From assembly GCA_017549665.1 (NCBI GenBank), contig JAFYUD010000245.1, positions 1 through 5,324 of the forward strand: a stretch of DNA of 5,324 bases, in the 5' to 3' direction. Made by a program: the position numbers and the translations under genes. This document shows, piece after piece, positions 1-5,251 of this stretch (positions are counted from its first letter, which is position 1; every line of letters starts with the position of its first letter). This stretch comes from Clostridia bacterium (GTDB taxonomy: Bacteria; Bacillota_A; Clostridia; Oscillospirales; Acutalibacteraceae). A model generated the notes under the pieces. That model searched no databases and was not told the DNA's origin. It was given only the letters and a program-made list of their open reading frames with translations.

Positions 1-44
1 CCGCATGGGGAATTGATTTCATCATATCAAATATACTCGAATGA
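1..44 (+). CDS. 3' end of an upstream gene, possibly glycerophosphodiester phosphodiesterase (partial)
   Basis: Reading from base 3, the frame gives AWGIDFIISNILE followed by TGA at 42-44. The pattern small residue-G-[IV]-D-[FY]-I-[IT]-[ST]-N-I-L-E resembles the C-terminal strand of bacterial glycerophosphodiester phosphodiesterases (GDPD family), where a GVD-x-I-x-TN motif closes the TIM barrel. Only 13 codons are visible, so the family is a guess; that a real gene ends here is better supported. Its stop overlaps the ATG of the next gene as ATGA (41-44), typical of translationally coupled genes in one operon. No Shine-Dalgarno is seen before base 41, which fits coupling. The other two frames are weaker: one stops at 14-16, and the other runs through the next gene with an unconvincing composition. 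Confidence 0.45.
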   Translation, partial: AWGIDFIISNILE

Positions 45-1078
45 TGAAAACTGTCTGGGAAAGACTTATCCATGCTCAGAAGCCGATTCTTCTTTACGGC
101 ACGGGAAACGGTGCAGACAAAATCATAGACGAGCTTGACAGGCTCAATATAAAGCTCTCGGGCGTATTCGCAAGTGACGGCTTTGTAAGAAAACGTATTT
201 TCCGTGGCTTTCAGGTAATAAGCTACTCTGAAGCCTGCGAAACCTTCGGTGATTTTATAGTGCTTGTTTCTTTCGGCTCTTCAAGACAGGAAGTTATTGA
301 CAATATTGTCCGCATTTCAGAATCTCATGAGCTTTACAGCGTAGATGTACCTGTTTACGGTGACAATATTTTCAACAGAGATTTTTATAATGAGCATAAA
401 GAAGAAATCGATGAAGTCCGTAAGCATTTAAGTGACGGAAAATCTCTGCAGGTTTTTGATAATGTAATCAATTTCAAGCTCACAGGTGACATCCGTCTTC
501 TTCTCGGCTGCCAGACAGACAAAGACGAAGCTTACGAAAACATTCTGAAGCTTTCGGATAATGAAACATATCTTGACCTTGGCGCTTTCAATGGTGACAC
601 GGTCACTGAATTTCTCGGTCATGTTTCTGATTATAATAAAATTATTGCCGTAGAACCTGACAGAAAAAATTTCAGAAAGCTTGAAAACAACACATCTGAT
701 GTGAAAAACATCCGTCTTCTGAATTGCTGTGTCAGCAACACTGACGCAGGAATAAATTTTACTTCTGACGGCGGCAGAAACGGCACGGCAGACGGGAACG
801 GCACACTTGTAAGAAGTATGAAAGTTGACAGCATCTGCAAGGATGAAGATGTCACTTACATCAAATTTGATGTTGAAGGACTTGAAGCAGAAGCTGTTTC
901 AGGTGCTGAAAACACAATCCGTACACGCAAGCCAAAAATGCTTGTTTCCTGTTATCACCGCTCTGAGGATATTTTTGCTGTGGCATTGCAGATACTTGCA
1001 ATACGCAGTGATTACAAGGTTTATATAAGACACAACCCGTATATCCCTGCATGGGACACTCAGTTTTACTTTATATGA
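41..1078 (+). CDS. FkbM family SAM-dependent methyltransferase with N-terminal Rossmann-like domain
   Basis: A cytosolic 345-residue protein with the FkbM methyltransferase fold in its C-terminal half. The SAM-binding glycine loop is at 177-190 (YLDLGAFNGDTVTE). An acidic strand end that would contact the SAM ribose is at 203-207 (AVEPD), and the family signature KFDVEGLE is at 275-282, followed by the helix with AVSGAENTI. Residues 15-110 form a separate nucleotide-binding-like domain starting ILLYGTGNGADKI, with a second segment GVFASDGFV. FkbM enzymes O-methylate sugars, polyketides or lipids, and the substrate here cannot be read from sequence. Many family members sit in cell-surface glycan loci. 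The start at 41 overlaps the preceding stop by ATGA; a second ATG follows at once at 44. The cohesin-like gene begins 13 bases after the stop, so the two are probably co-transcribed. The fold assignment is firm and the substrate unknown. Confidence 0.9.
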   Translation: MMKTVWERLIHAQKPILLYGTGNGADKIIDELDRLNIKLSGVFASDGFVRKRIFRGFQVISYSEACETFGDFIVLVSFGSSRQEVIDNIVRISESHELYSVDVPVYGDNIFNRDFYNEHKEEIDEVRKHLSDGKSLQVFDNVINFKLTGDIRLLLGCQTDKDEAYENILKLSDNETYLDLGAFNGDTVTEFLGHVSDYNKIIAVEPDRKNFRKLENNTSDVKNIRLLNCCVSNTDAGINFTSDGGRNGTADGNGTLVRSMKVDSICKDEDVTYIKFDVEGLEAEAVSGAENTIRTRKPKMLVSCYHRSEDIFAVALQILAIRSDYKVYIRHNPYIPAWDTQFYFI

Positions 1079-1091
1079 AAGGAAAATCAAA

Positions 1092-1703
1092 ATGAAAAAA
1101 ATCATATCCGTAATAATCAGCTGTATTATTCTTTCACTCACTCTCCTGCCCCTTACAGCATTCGCATGGGAGAAGCCTTCTTTACAGCTTAACACTTCAT
1201 ACAACGAGAAAAAGAAAGAAATCACTGTTGAATATTATATAAATGATTTCGCAGGTATTGAAAGTGCAGACTTTGTTCTCCGTTATGATTCTGATGTTGT
1301 AGAGTATGTGGAAACAAAGACCGCAAAAATATCAAACTCAATCATTGATGCAGATAAAGTCCCTGACGACGAAAAAGTTGCAATCGTATTTGCAAATATG
1401 TATTATGCAGCGCCTGAAGACTGTGACGAAAACGGAGGTAAGGCAATCGCAGAAATCACATTCAAGGTCAAGGATAACAGCGCAACTGAAACAGTATTCA
1501 TTGCAACTGCAGATTCATGTGCAATGGACCCTGATTCAACAAGTGTATCACTGAGCAGATATACAGAAAAAATGTCATTGACAGCAGAAGAAAATGCAAC
1601 TGACAGCACAAATATCACAAAGGTGATTATTGCCGCTGCTGTTGCACTGGCAGCATTCATAGGCGGAATTGTTGCAGTCGTTATTAAATACAGAAAAAGC
1701 TGA
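1092..1703 (+). CDS. Secreted, membrane-anchored protein with cohesin-like domain
   Basis: A 203-residue surface protein. It starts with a signal peptide (MKKII, hydrophobic core to about residue 22, AFA cleavage site at 23-25). Residues 29-165 are a beta-rich domain resembling the cohesin / carbohydrate-binding fold. They include LQLNTSYNEKKKEITVEYYI, then FAGIESADFVLRYDSDVVEYV, and later GKAIAEITFKVKD, matching the cohesin order of a first strand, an 'I..ad..l.YD...l' strand pair and a late 'a.itFkvk' strand. Residues 178-198 are a transmembrane helix and the tail KYRKS is basic, so the domain faces outward on the membrane. No LPXTG motif is present. Cohesins bind dockerin modules of cellulosomal enzymes, but stand-alone membrane-anchored versions also occur and binding is not shown here. 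An AAAGG ribosome site lies about 9 bases before the ATG. Two cysteines (111, 143) could pair. Signal and anchor are firm; the cohesin assignment is moderate. Confidence 0.75.
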   Translation: MKKIISVIISCIILSLTLLPLTAFAWEKPSLQLNTSYNEKKKEITVEYYINDFAGIESADFVLRYDSDVVEYVETKTAKISNSIIDADKVPDDEKVAIVFANMYYAAPEDCDENGGKAIAEITFKVKDNSATETVFIATADSCAMDPDSTSVSLSRYTEKMSLTAEENATDSTNITKVIIAAAVALAAFIGGIVAVVIKYRKS

Positions 1704-1717
1704 TCATAAACTGAAGT

Positions 1718-1750
1718 AAAAAAAGCACCTGAGTTAGTCTCAGGTGCTTT
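1718..1750. terminator. Intrinsic terminator hairpin, copy 1
   Basis: A perfect 12-bp stem AAAGCACCTGAG (1722-1733) / CTCAGGTGCTTT (1739-1750) encloses the loop TTAGT. It is preceded by A7 overall (1718-1724). Read leftward, this gives a stem followed by seven U, a strong terminator. Read rightward from the cohesin-like gene there are only three U before CATG, so it is weaker in the direction of its nearest gene. It is base-for-base identical to the copy at 2001-2033. Confidence 0.8.
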
Positions 1751-1782
1751 CATGTTGTCGAAAAACACTTTTCGACAACATG
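1751..1782. repeat. Perfect 14-bp inverted repeat
   Basis: CATGTTGTCGAAAA (1751-1764) pairs exactly with TTTTCGACAACATG (1769-1782) around the loop ACAC. It abuts terminator copy 1 with no spacer. No U tract follows on either strand, so it is not a standard terminator. The TTGTCGA / TCGACAA core echoes the TCGACAGTCT end of the neighbouring unit, suggesting it belongs to the same repeat family. Confidence 0.7.
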
Positions 1783-1784
1783 TG

Positions 1785-2000
1785 AGACTGTTGAGAAAGC
1801 CGACAAGATTGCGTGTTCTTCGCTCCGAAGGTGTACAAAAGTACTCCGAGAGGGCGAAAACACGCAAAATACATAAAGATAACGGACATATTTATAAATA
1901 TATCCATTATCTTTTTTATGTCTTAATTCTTTTTATTACCGCCAAGCAATATATTTATTTTTTTGCTTTATGTATGGTCTTGTCACTTTATCGACAGTCT
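1785..2000. repeat. 216-base unit with terminal inverted repeats and internal hairpins (MITE-like or structured RNA)
   Basis: The left end AGACTGTTGAGAAAGC plus CGACAAGA (1785-1808) matches the reverse complement of 1978-2000 at 20 of 24 positions, with one gap. Inside are three more pairings. One is GCGTGTT (1811-1817) with AACACGC (1859-1865), enclosing TTCGC/GCGAA and GTAC/GTAC around an AAAA loop. A near-palindrome joins 1872-1894 with 1895-1920, with two mismatches and a 3-base bulge. AAGCAA (1944-1949) pairs with TTGCTT (1963-1968). The layout is a closing stem around three arms. No coding capacity or transposase is seen. It could be a miniature inverted-repeat element, a REP-like intergenic repeat or a non-coding RNA. 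No target-site duplication is evident at its immediate ends. Confidence 0.55.
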
Positions 2001-2033
2001 AAAAAAAGCACCTGAGTTAGTCTCAGGTGCTTT
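2001..2033. terminator. Intrinsic terminator hairpin, copy 2, for the leftward gene pair
   Basis: Identical in all 33 bases to the copy at 1718-1750: stem arms 2005-2016 and 2022-2033, loop TTAGT. It starts 6 bases beyond the stop codon of the leftward Asn-rich gene (2040-2042) and gives seven U in that direction, so it terminates that unit. Read rightward it is followed by TATAATTTT, so it may also serve the rightward operon. Confidence 0.85.
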
Positions 2034-2039
2034 ATAATT

Positions 2040-2552
2040 TTACTGACCGCCGTAAGGAGGCTGGTTGTTGTTCATATTGTTGTTGTTAAAGTTGTTGTTG
2101 AAATTGTTATTGAAATTGTTGTTGAAATTATTGTTGAAATTCTGGAAGCCGCCGTTAGCTGCAGCTGCTGCTGCATTTGTGATTGCATCCATAACCTTGT
2201 CAGGAAGACCGGCCTGATTGATACAACCGATAATACCTGTGATAAAAGGTACCAAACAAAGGAACCAACCTACAACAATTGCAATAATTTTATTTGTCCA
2301 TTCACTGTCAACTGAAATTGAAAGCTGTGAATCATTGAGAATTGTAATGTTTGCTTTTGCTTCGAGACCAAGACCGATAAAATTCTTAAGTCCGTTATCT
2401 CTGTCCTTTGAAACTGTAACAATTGCATTAACGGGGCTGAGCATCTGAGAATTTACCTGATAACCCTGAGCAGTAAGATTCTGACAGGCATTATTTACGA
2501 TTTCTCCGAGATTTGAGCCGGGAGCAACTGCTACCATTCTGTTTGTTGCCAT
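2040..2552 (-). CDS. Predicted membrane protein with Asn/Phe-repeat C-terminal tail
   Basis: A 170-residue protein of no family I recognise. Residues 1-85 form a soluble alpha/beta domain (GSNLGEIVNNACQNLTAQGYQV, then a strand NAIVTVSK and LEAKANITILN). Residues 88-111 are one hydrophobic segment (IIAIVVGWFLCLVPFITGII). Residues 114-134 include an Ala run. The tail 139-158 is five tandem FNNN units, followed by NMNNNQPPYGGQ. The start at 2552 is chosen over the upstream in-frame ATG at 2615 because it has an AAAGGA ribosome site about 10 bases away and lies one base after the DUF2752 stop (TGATATG). The longer version would overlap that gene by 62 bases. It is therefore translationally coupled to DUF2752 and shares its promoter. 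The tail is low complexity and Asn-rich, which could mediate self-association, but that is inference. Function unknown. Confidence 0.85.
   Translation of the reverse strand: MATNRMVAVAPGSNLGEIVNNACQNLTAQGYQVNSQMLSPVNAIVTVSKDRDNGLKNFIGLGLEAKANITILNDSQLSISVDSEWTNKIIAIVVGWFLCLVPFITGIIGCINQAGLPDKVMDAITNAAAAAANGGFQNFNNNFNNNFNNNFNNNFNNNNMNNNQPPYGGQ
2079..2138 (-). repeat. Five 12-bp tandem repeats encoding FNNN
   Basis: Five in-frame 12-base units, TTC/TTT followed by three Asn codons (mostly AAC and AAT) on the minus strand, encode residues 139-158 of the Asn-rich protein. Flanking DNA (2064-2078 and up to about 2147) is similar low-complexity sequence. Because the unit is a multiple of three, slippage would change tail length without a frameshift. 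Confidence 0.85.
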
Positions 2553-2553
2553 A

Positions 2554-2964
2554 TCAAACACATCCTTTGATAAATATAAAAATTTTATAGATAATTCCGG
2601 CACTGAAATCAGCATACACTACCTCGTGTCCGGATGATATCCTTATAACATATACAACTGTCAATGCCGCAATAAACAGCCAGAAAAGTATGGGAATAAG
2701 TTTTGCCGGCATATGTTTTCTGAAAAAGTAAACCACTGCCCCTGCAGGCAGGCAGAATACCAGCGGATGATAATAAACTGCTGATGAAAAATCAAGTCTG
2801 AGAAGTGAAAATGCAGCCCTTGACATACCGCAGGAGGGACAGCATATACCTGTCAGCCAACGGACAGGGCACCCTGCAAAAACATAAAACAACGCAATAA
2901 ACGTGAAAATCAACACTTTTAATATTAACTTCTTGTTTTTTCCATTCAGTTCAATCTTTTTCAT
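2554..2964 (-). CDS. DUF2752 family membrane protein
   Basis: A 136-residue integral membrane protein with the DUF2752 signature. GCPVRWLTGICCPSCGMSRA (residues 31-50) is followed by the usual 'LL..df..A...HPLV' stretch (FSLLRLDFSSAVYYHPLVF, 52-70). Three hydrophobic segments lie near 13-30, 66-81 and 88-107, with another hydrophobic stretch at the C-terminus. The paired-cysteine CCPSCG motif is the family hallmark; its role is not known, though metal or disulfide chemistry is possible. An in-frame ATG at 2985 is rejected because the -10 box (2976-2981) lies just after it, so transcripts start downstream. That leaves the ATG at 2964, only about 5 bases from the predicted transcription start and without a ribosome site, a near-leaderless mRNA. 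The next gene starts one base after the stop. Family assignment is firm and function unknown. Confidence 0.88.
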   Translation of the reverse strand: MKKIELNGKNKKLILKVLIFTFIALFYVFAGCPVRWLTGICCPSCGMSRAAFSLLRLDFSSAVYYHPLVFCLPAGAVVYFFRKHMPAKLIPILFWLFIAALTVVYVIRISSGHEVVYADFSAGIIYKIFIFIKGCV

Positions 2965-2975
2965 ACACAGTATTA

Positions 2976-3004
2976 ATACTATCACACAAAAAATTAATTG
3001 TCAA
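2976..3004 (-). promoter_or_regulatory. Sigma-A promoter for the DUF2752 / Asn-rich gene pair
   Basis: On the minus strand, a perfect TTGACA -35 box (2999-3004), a 17-base spacer and TAGTAT -10 box (2976-2981, four of six consensus). Predicted transcription starts near 2969, leaving about 5 bases before the ATG at 2964. It lies 22 bases past the stop of the flavoprotein gene, separating the two units. Confidence 0.7.
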
Positions 3005-3026
3005 GATAAAAATGAATATGCAGAAT

Positions 3027-4385
3027 TTACATATTATTTCGTTTTTCTGCGTTACTGATCACTTTTTTATAAGGCATAAGCATACCCTCATTCATCATGT
3101 TTGCGCCCATTTTTGCCTTGATTTTTTTATTGTTTGCCAAGGAGCCGACAAGGTACATTGCCATGATTGTTCCCCTCTTATTCTGAGGGAAGTCGTACTG
3201 ACCGTGTTTCTTGAAGAATTTGTGATCCTCACGCATAAGACCCTGCATCTGATAAATGAGGTCTCTGAATATCTTCATACCGCCTACACCCAGGAAGTTA
3301 GCAGGCTGAACAATCTGATTTTCAAGTGAGAATGCAAGCACCTTTGCAAGACGGTCAATCTGTCCGTCAGTGTCGTTTTCATTTGTAGCAACACCTGTAA
3401 GGAAGTTTCCGCCCACTTCACTTCTGCCTTCAACAATCATTCTCAGATTTTCTTCAGCAGAATAATTCCCGTTGATCATGTAGCCTACGGGCATACCCAT
3501 TGTAACTGTTCTGTGTCCGTTACAGAACTGACGGTCATCATACATCTTGAATCTTGAGCCCATTGAATGATCCTTGATTGTGAACGCATAAACGATTGCA
3601 TCACCTGACTGAATCTCATTTCGCAGATAATCGTCAAAGCCGTCCTTGTAGACACATTTGCCCGTTGCCGCACAGTTGAAGCAACCGAGACAGCCGCCCT
3701 TGAGAGGATATTCACAGATATTCACAATTTTGCACTTTGCAGGCATTACGGAAACAAAACGCTTTATCATTGAATCGAGCATTGTGTCACCCTCGCACAG
3801 GTCAGTAACAATAACAACCTCTTTATTGAGTGTCTTATCTTTGTTTTCAGCTTCAGTTGCAGCAACAAGCTCTTTTACCTGAGCCTTTTTATAAACTGCT
3901 TCAAAGCAATTATTTTCTGCACTCCAGAGTACAAGCTCAAAGAATTTCACAGCCTGAATCTGACCTTTTTCGTGAAGAAGGTCATCCATATCAGCAGAAA
4001 ATCCCTTTATATACTTCATACCCATGTCTTCACAGTTGAGCTGTATATACTTATGCGCTGTCACATCATAGAAGTGTTTTGATGTGCTTATCTGAGTGGC
4101 AATTTTTGAAGAAAAATCAATTCCTGATTCCTTCATAAGCTCAATAAAGCGGTGAAGCTGACAAGGTGCAATAAAAGTGTACACGGGATAAGCAAAAAGA
4201 ATAATATCTGCATTATTGATTTTTTCAGCAGCCTCAGAAAAATCCTTTTCATATTTTCTTATGTATTTTCCTGCGTGAATCACATCGAAATTCACCTGGG
4301 GAAATTTTATTTTGAGATAGTTACAAGTCTGAAGAGTAACGCTGTAGTCACCCTTAGGGCTTCCGTTAACAATAAGAACATTCAT
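3027..4385 (-). CDS. Tandem flavodoxin-like NAD(P)H-dependent oxidoreductase / iron-sulfur flavoprotein
   Basis: A 452-residue cytosolic protein made of two flavodoxin-like domains. The N-terminal domain (1-170) opens with MNVLIVNGSPKGDYSVT, the FMN phosphate-binding NGSP-x-[ST] pattern of NADPH-dependent FMN reductases, and has ILFAYPVYTFIAPCQLHRFI at 62-81. The C-terminal domain (from 188, EVVIVTDLCEGDTMLD) carries C232-x2-C235-x2-C238-x5-C244 followed by acidic residues (DGFDDYL). This is the compact cysteine motif of iron-sulfur flavoproteins, usually a [4Fe-4S] site. It continues with AIVYAFTIKDHSMGSRFKMYDDR, matching the family's second flavin-contact region. Its phosphate loop is degenerate, so flavin may sit mainly in one domain. 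Single-domain relatives are near 200 residues, so the double length is notable. Start: ATG with AGGTG 7 bases upstream and its own promoter. Likely role: electron transfer or reduction of quinones or other small acceptors; substrate unknown. Confidence 0.85.
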   Translation of the reverse strand: MNVLIVNGSPKGDYSVTLQTCNYLKIKFPQVNFDVIHAGKYIRKYEKDFSEAAEKINNADIILFAYPVYTFIAPCQLHRFIELMKESGIDFSSKIATQISTSKHFYDVTAHKYIQLNCEDMGMKYIKGFSADMDDLLHEKGQIQAVKFFELVLWSAENNCFEAVYKKAQVKELVAATEAENKDKTLNKEVVIVTDLCEGDTMLDSMIKRFVSVMPAKCKIVNICEYPLKGGCLGCFNCAATGKCVYKDGFDDYLRNEIQSGDAIVYAFTIKDHSMGSRFKMYDDRQFCNGHRTVTMGMPVGYMINGNYSAEENLRMIVEGRSEVGGNFLTGVATNENDTDGQIDRLAKVLAFSLENQIVQPANFLGVGGMKIFRDLIYQMQGLMREDHKFFKKHGQYDFPQNKRGTIMAMYLVGSLANNKKIKAKMGANMMNEGMLMPYKKVISNAEKRNNM

Positions 4386-4415
4386 AATATAACACCTTTC
4401 AAAGTTTATATTATC

Positions 4416-4444
4416 ATTTTAGCATATTGGGAAGCATTTTGCAA
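4416..4444 (-). promoter_or_regulatory. Sigma-A promoter (extended -10) for the flavoprotein gene
   Basis: On the minus strand, TTGCAA (-35, 4439-4444), a 17-base spacer ending TGC, and TAAAAT (-10, 4416-4421, five of six consensus). The TGC just before the -10 box makes it an extended -10 promoter. The -35 box abuts the stop codon of the PAQR gene (4445-4447). A good AAAGGTG ribosome site (4393-4399) follows before the ATG at 4385. Confidence 0.7.
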
Positions 4445-5116
4445 TCAGAACATATATGTATATACAGCATAAAAATGAATCACACTGCCAAGAAGCACAA
4501 ATAAATGAAACACCACATGAAGCCATGGTTTTTTTACTCCCAGCAGGCAGAAAACTGCCCCTGCAAGATAAAACATGCAGCCGGTCACTATTCTGCCGAA
4601 AGCACCGCTGTTAATATCCTTCAGCAAAGGTATAACACTGACGAGCATCAGTATTCCCGAGGCAATATATACACCCACTGTCAGGTTTTTCAGCTTTTCA
4701 AAAAAGAAGAGCCTTGTAAAAATCCCGAAAGCAGTACAGCTCCATGCAAGAATCAGAACAAACCATCCGTGCTTCATATCAAGATCAAAAAGTATTATCA
4801 ATACGCACGGTGTAGCTGTGCCTGCAATCAGTAACGGCACTGTGCAGTGGTCTGCAAGCCTTGCACGTCGTTTTGCTTCTGAGCATGGCAGACCGTGATA
4901 AACTGCTGACATGGTATACACAGCCACAAGCGAAAGACCGAATATGAATGCCGCTGCAAAATGCCGTGCATCATCTGCTTTTATCAGCATCAGCAAAAGT
5001 CCTGTTACTGAAAGCACCGCTCCAACGGCATGAGTCAGACAATTCCACATATCCACTTTACGGGGATATTCAATAACCTCTACATCTTTTCCTATCAAAG
5101 AAATCTCTCCCTGCAT
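4445..5116 (-). CDS. trhA: Hemolysin III / PAQR family membrane protein (TrhA-like)
   Basis: A 223-residue seven-helix membrane protein of the hemolysin III (PAQR) family. Visible motifs in order are NCLTHAVGAVLS (25-36), SAVYHGLP (70-77), LADHCTVPLLIAGTATPCVL (88-106) and LHVVFHLFVLLGSVIHFYAV (199-218). By analogy with PAQR structures, H74, H200 and H204 would bind zinc with D89 nearby; all are present. The usual Glu after the first TM7 histidine (HE..H) is Val here. Bacterial members are linked to membrane lipid homeostasis rather than proven haemolysis. Length is typical. Start: the ATG at 5116 has no ribosome site. AGGGAGAG at 5105-5112 lies 6 bases before an in-frame TTG (5098), which may be the real start and would remove six residues. 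No terminator hairpin follows; the next gene's promoter begins at once. Confidence 0.9.
   Translation of the reverse strand: MQGEISLIGKDVEVIEYPRKVDMWNCLTHAVGAVLSVTGLLLMLIKADDARHFAAAFIFGLSLVAVYTMSAVYHGLPCSEAKRRARLADHCTVPLLIAGTATPCVLIILFDLDMKHGWFVLILAWSCTAFGIFTRLFFFEKLKNLTVGVYIASGILMLVSVIPLLKDINSGAFGRIVTGCMFYLAGAVFCLLGVKKPWLHVVFHLFVLLGSVIHFYAVYTYMF
5105..5112 (-). promoter_or_regulatory. Ribosome binding site favouring a TTG start at 5098 for the PAQR gene
   Basis: AGGGAGAG on the minus strand lies inside the first codons of the ATG-initiated frame and 6 bases before TTG at 5096-5098. Nothing like a Shine-Dalgarno lies before the ATG at 5116, where the sequence is TATTAAAC. This points to the shorter protein starting (M)IGKDVEVIEYPRK. 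Confidence 0.45.
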
Positions 5117-5131
5117 GTTTAATACATGGAT

Positions 5132-5160
5132 AGTCTAACATATATTTTATCGGAATTGAA
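5132..5160 (-). promoter_or_regulatory. Candidate promoter for the PAQR gene
   Basis: On the minus strand, TTCAAT (-35, 5155-5160), a 17-base spacer, and TAGACT (-10, 5132-5137, four of six consensus) preceded by TGT as an extended -10. The -35 match is poor. Predicted transcription would start near 5125. Confidence 0.35.
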
Positions 5161-5173
5161 TACGCATAATAAT

Positions 5174-5236
5174 GGAAAAAGAGCCGCACAAGGGCGACAC
5201 TCCGTAAGGAAGTTAGGTTTTTATCGGCCCTTTTCC
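5174..5236. other. Structured intergenic segment, possible leader RNA or repeat
   Basis: GGAAAAAGAGCCG (5174-5186) can pair with CGGCCCTTTTCC (5225-5236), with one bulged A and one mismatch that becomes a G-U wobble on the minus strand. Inside, CTCC-GTAA-GGA-AG forms a short hairpin with a GNRA-type loop. AAGGGC (5190-5195) can instead pair with GCCCTT (5227-5232), competing with the outer stem. I recognise no known riboswitch. It could be a leader for a rightward gene beyond the window, a tail of a leftward one, or a repeat. Confidence 0.35.
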
Positions 5237-5251
5237 GCCTGAACGGCATAA

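Larger units (their letters stand above)
1704..2039. other. Convergent intergenic region rich in hairpins
   Basis: This 336-base gap separates the stop of the rightward operon from the stop of the leftward genes. In order it holds terminator copy 1 (1718-1750), a perfect hairpin (1751-1782), a unit bounded by inverted repeats with internal hairpins (1785-2000) and terminator copy 2 (2001-2033). No credible gene is present. The only open frame of note, 1752-2015 on the plus strand, starts inside a hairpin, crosses every repeat and lacks a ribosome site. Confidence 0.8.

Noticed and set aside
1403..1867. Minus-strand 154-residue open frame
   Set aside because: It lies mostly antisense to the signal-peptide-bearing cohesin-like gene and begins in the repeat region; no ribosome site or recognisable domain.
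1783..2002. Target-site duplication around the 216-base unit
   Set aside because: The flanks GTG on the left and AAAAAAA on the right do not match. The only direct repeats are the 33-base terminators further out, too long for a usual transposon duplication.
1752..2015. Plus-strand 87-residue open frame in the convergent gap
   Set aside because: It begins inside a perfect hairpin, spans all the repeats into terminator copy 2, has no ribosome site and has a basic, low-quality composition.
2553..2615. Upstream extension of the Asn-rich protein to ATG 2615
   Set aside because: It would overlap the DUF2752 coding region by 62 bases, while ATG 2552 has a ribosome site and sits one base after the preceding stop.
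3020..3050. Terminator for the flavoprotein gene (GCAGAA / TTCTGC stem)
   Set aside because: Only six base pairs with a 19-base loop overlapping the stop codon, and no continuous U tract; too weak to call.
5174..5250. Possible ZTP or c-di-GMP-I riboswitch
   Set aside because: CCGCCTG at 5235-5241 recalls the ZTP 3' motif and CACA-GGGC recalls GEMM, but the other conserved core segments of both classes are missing.
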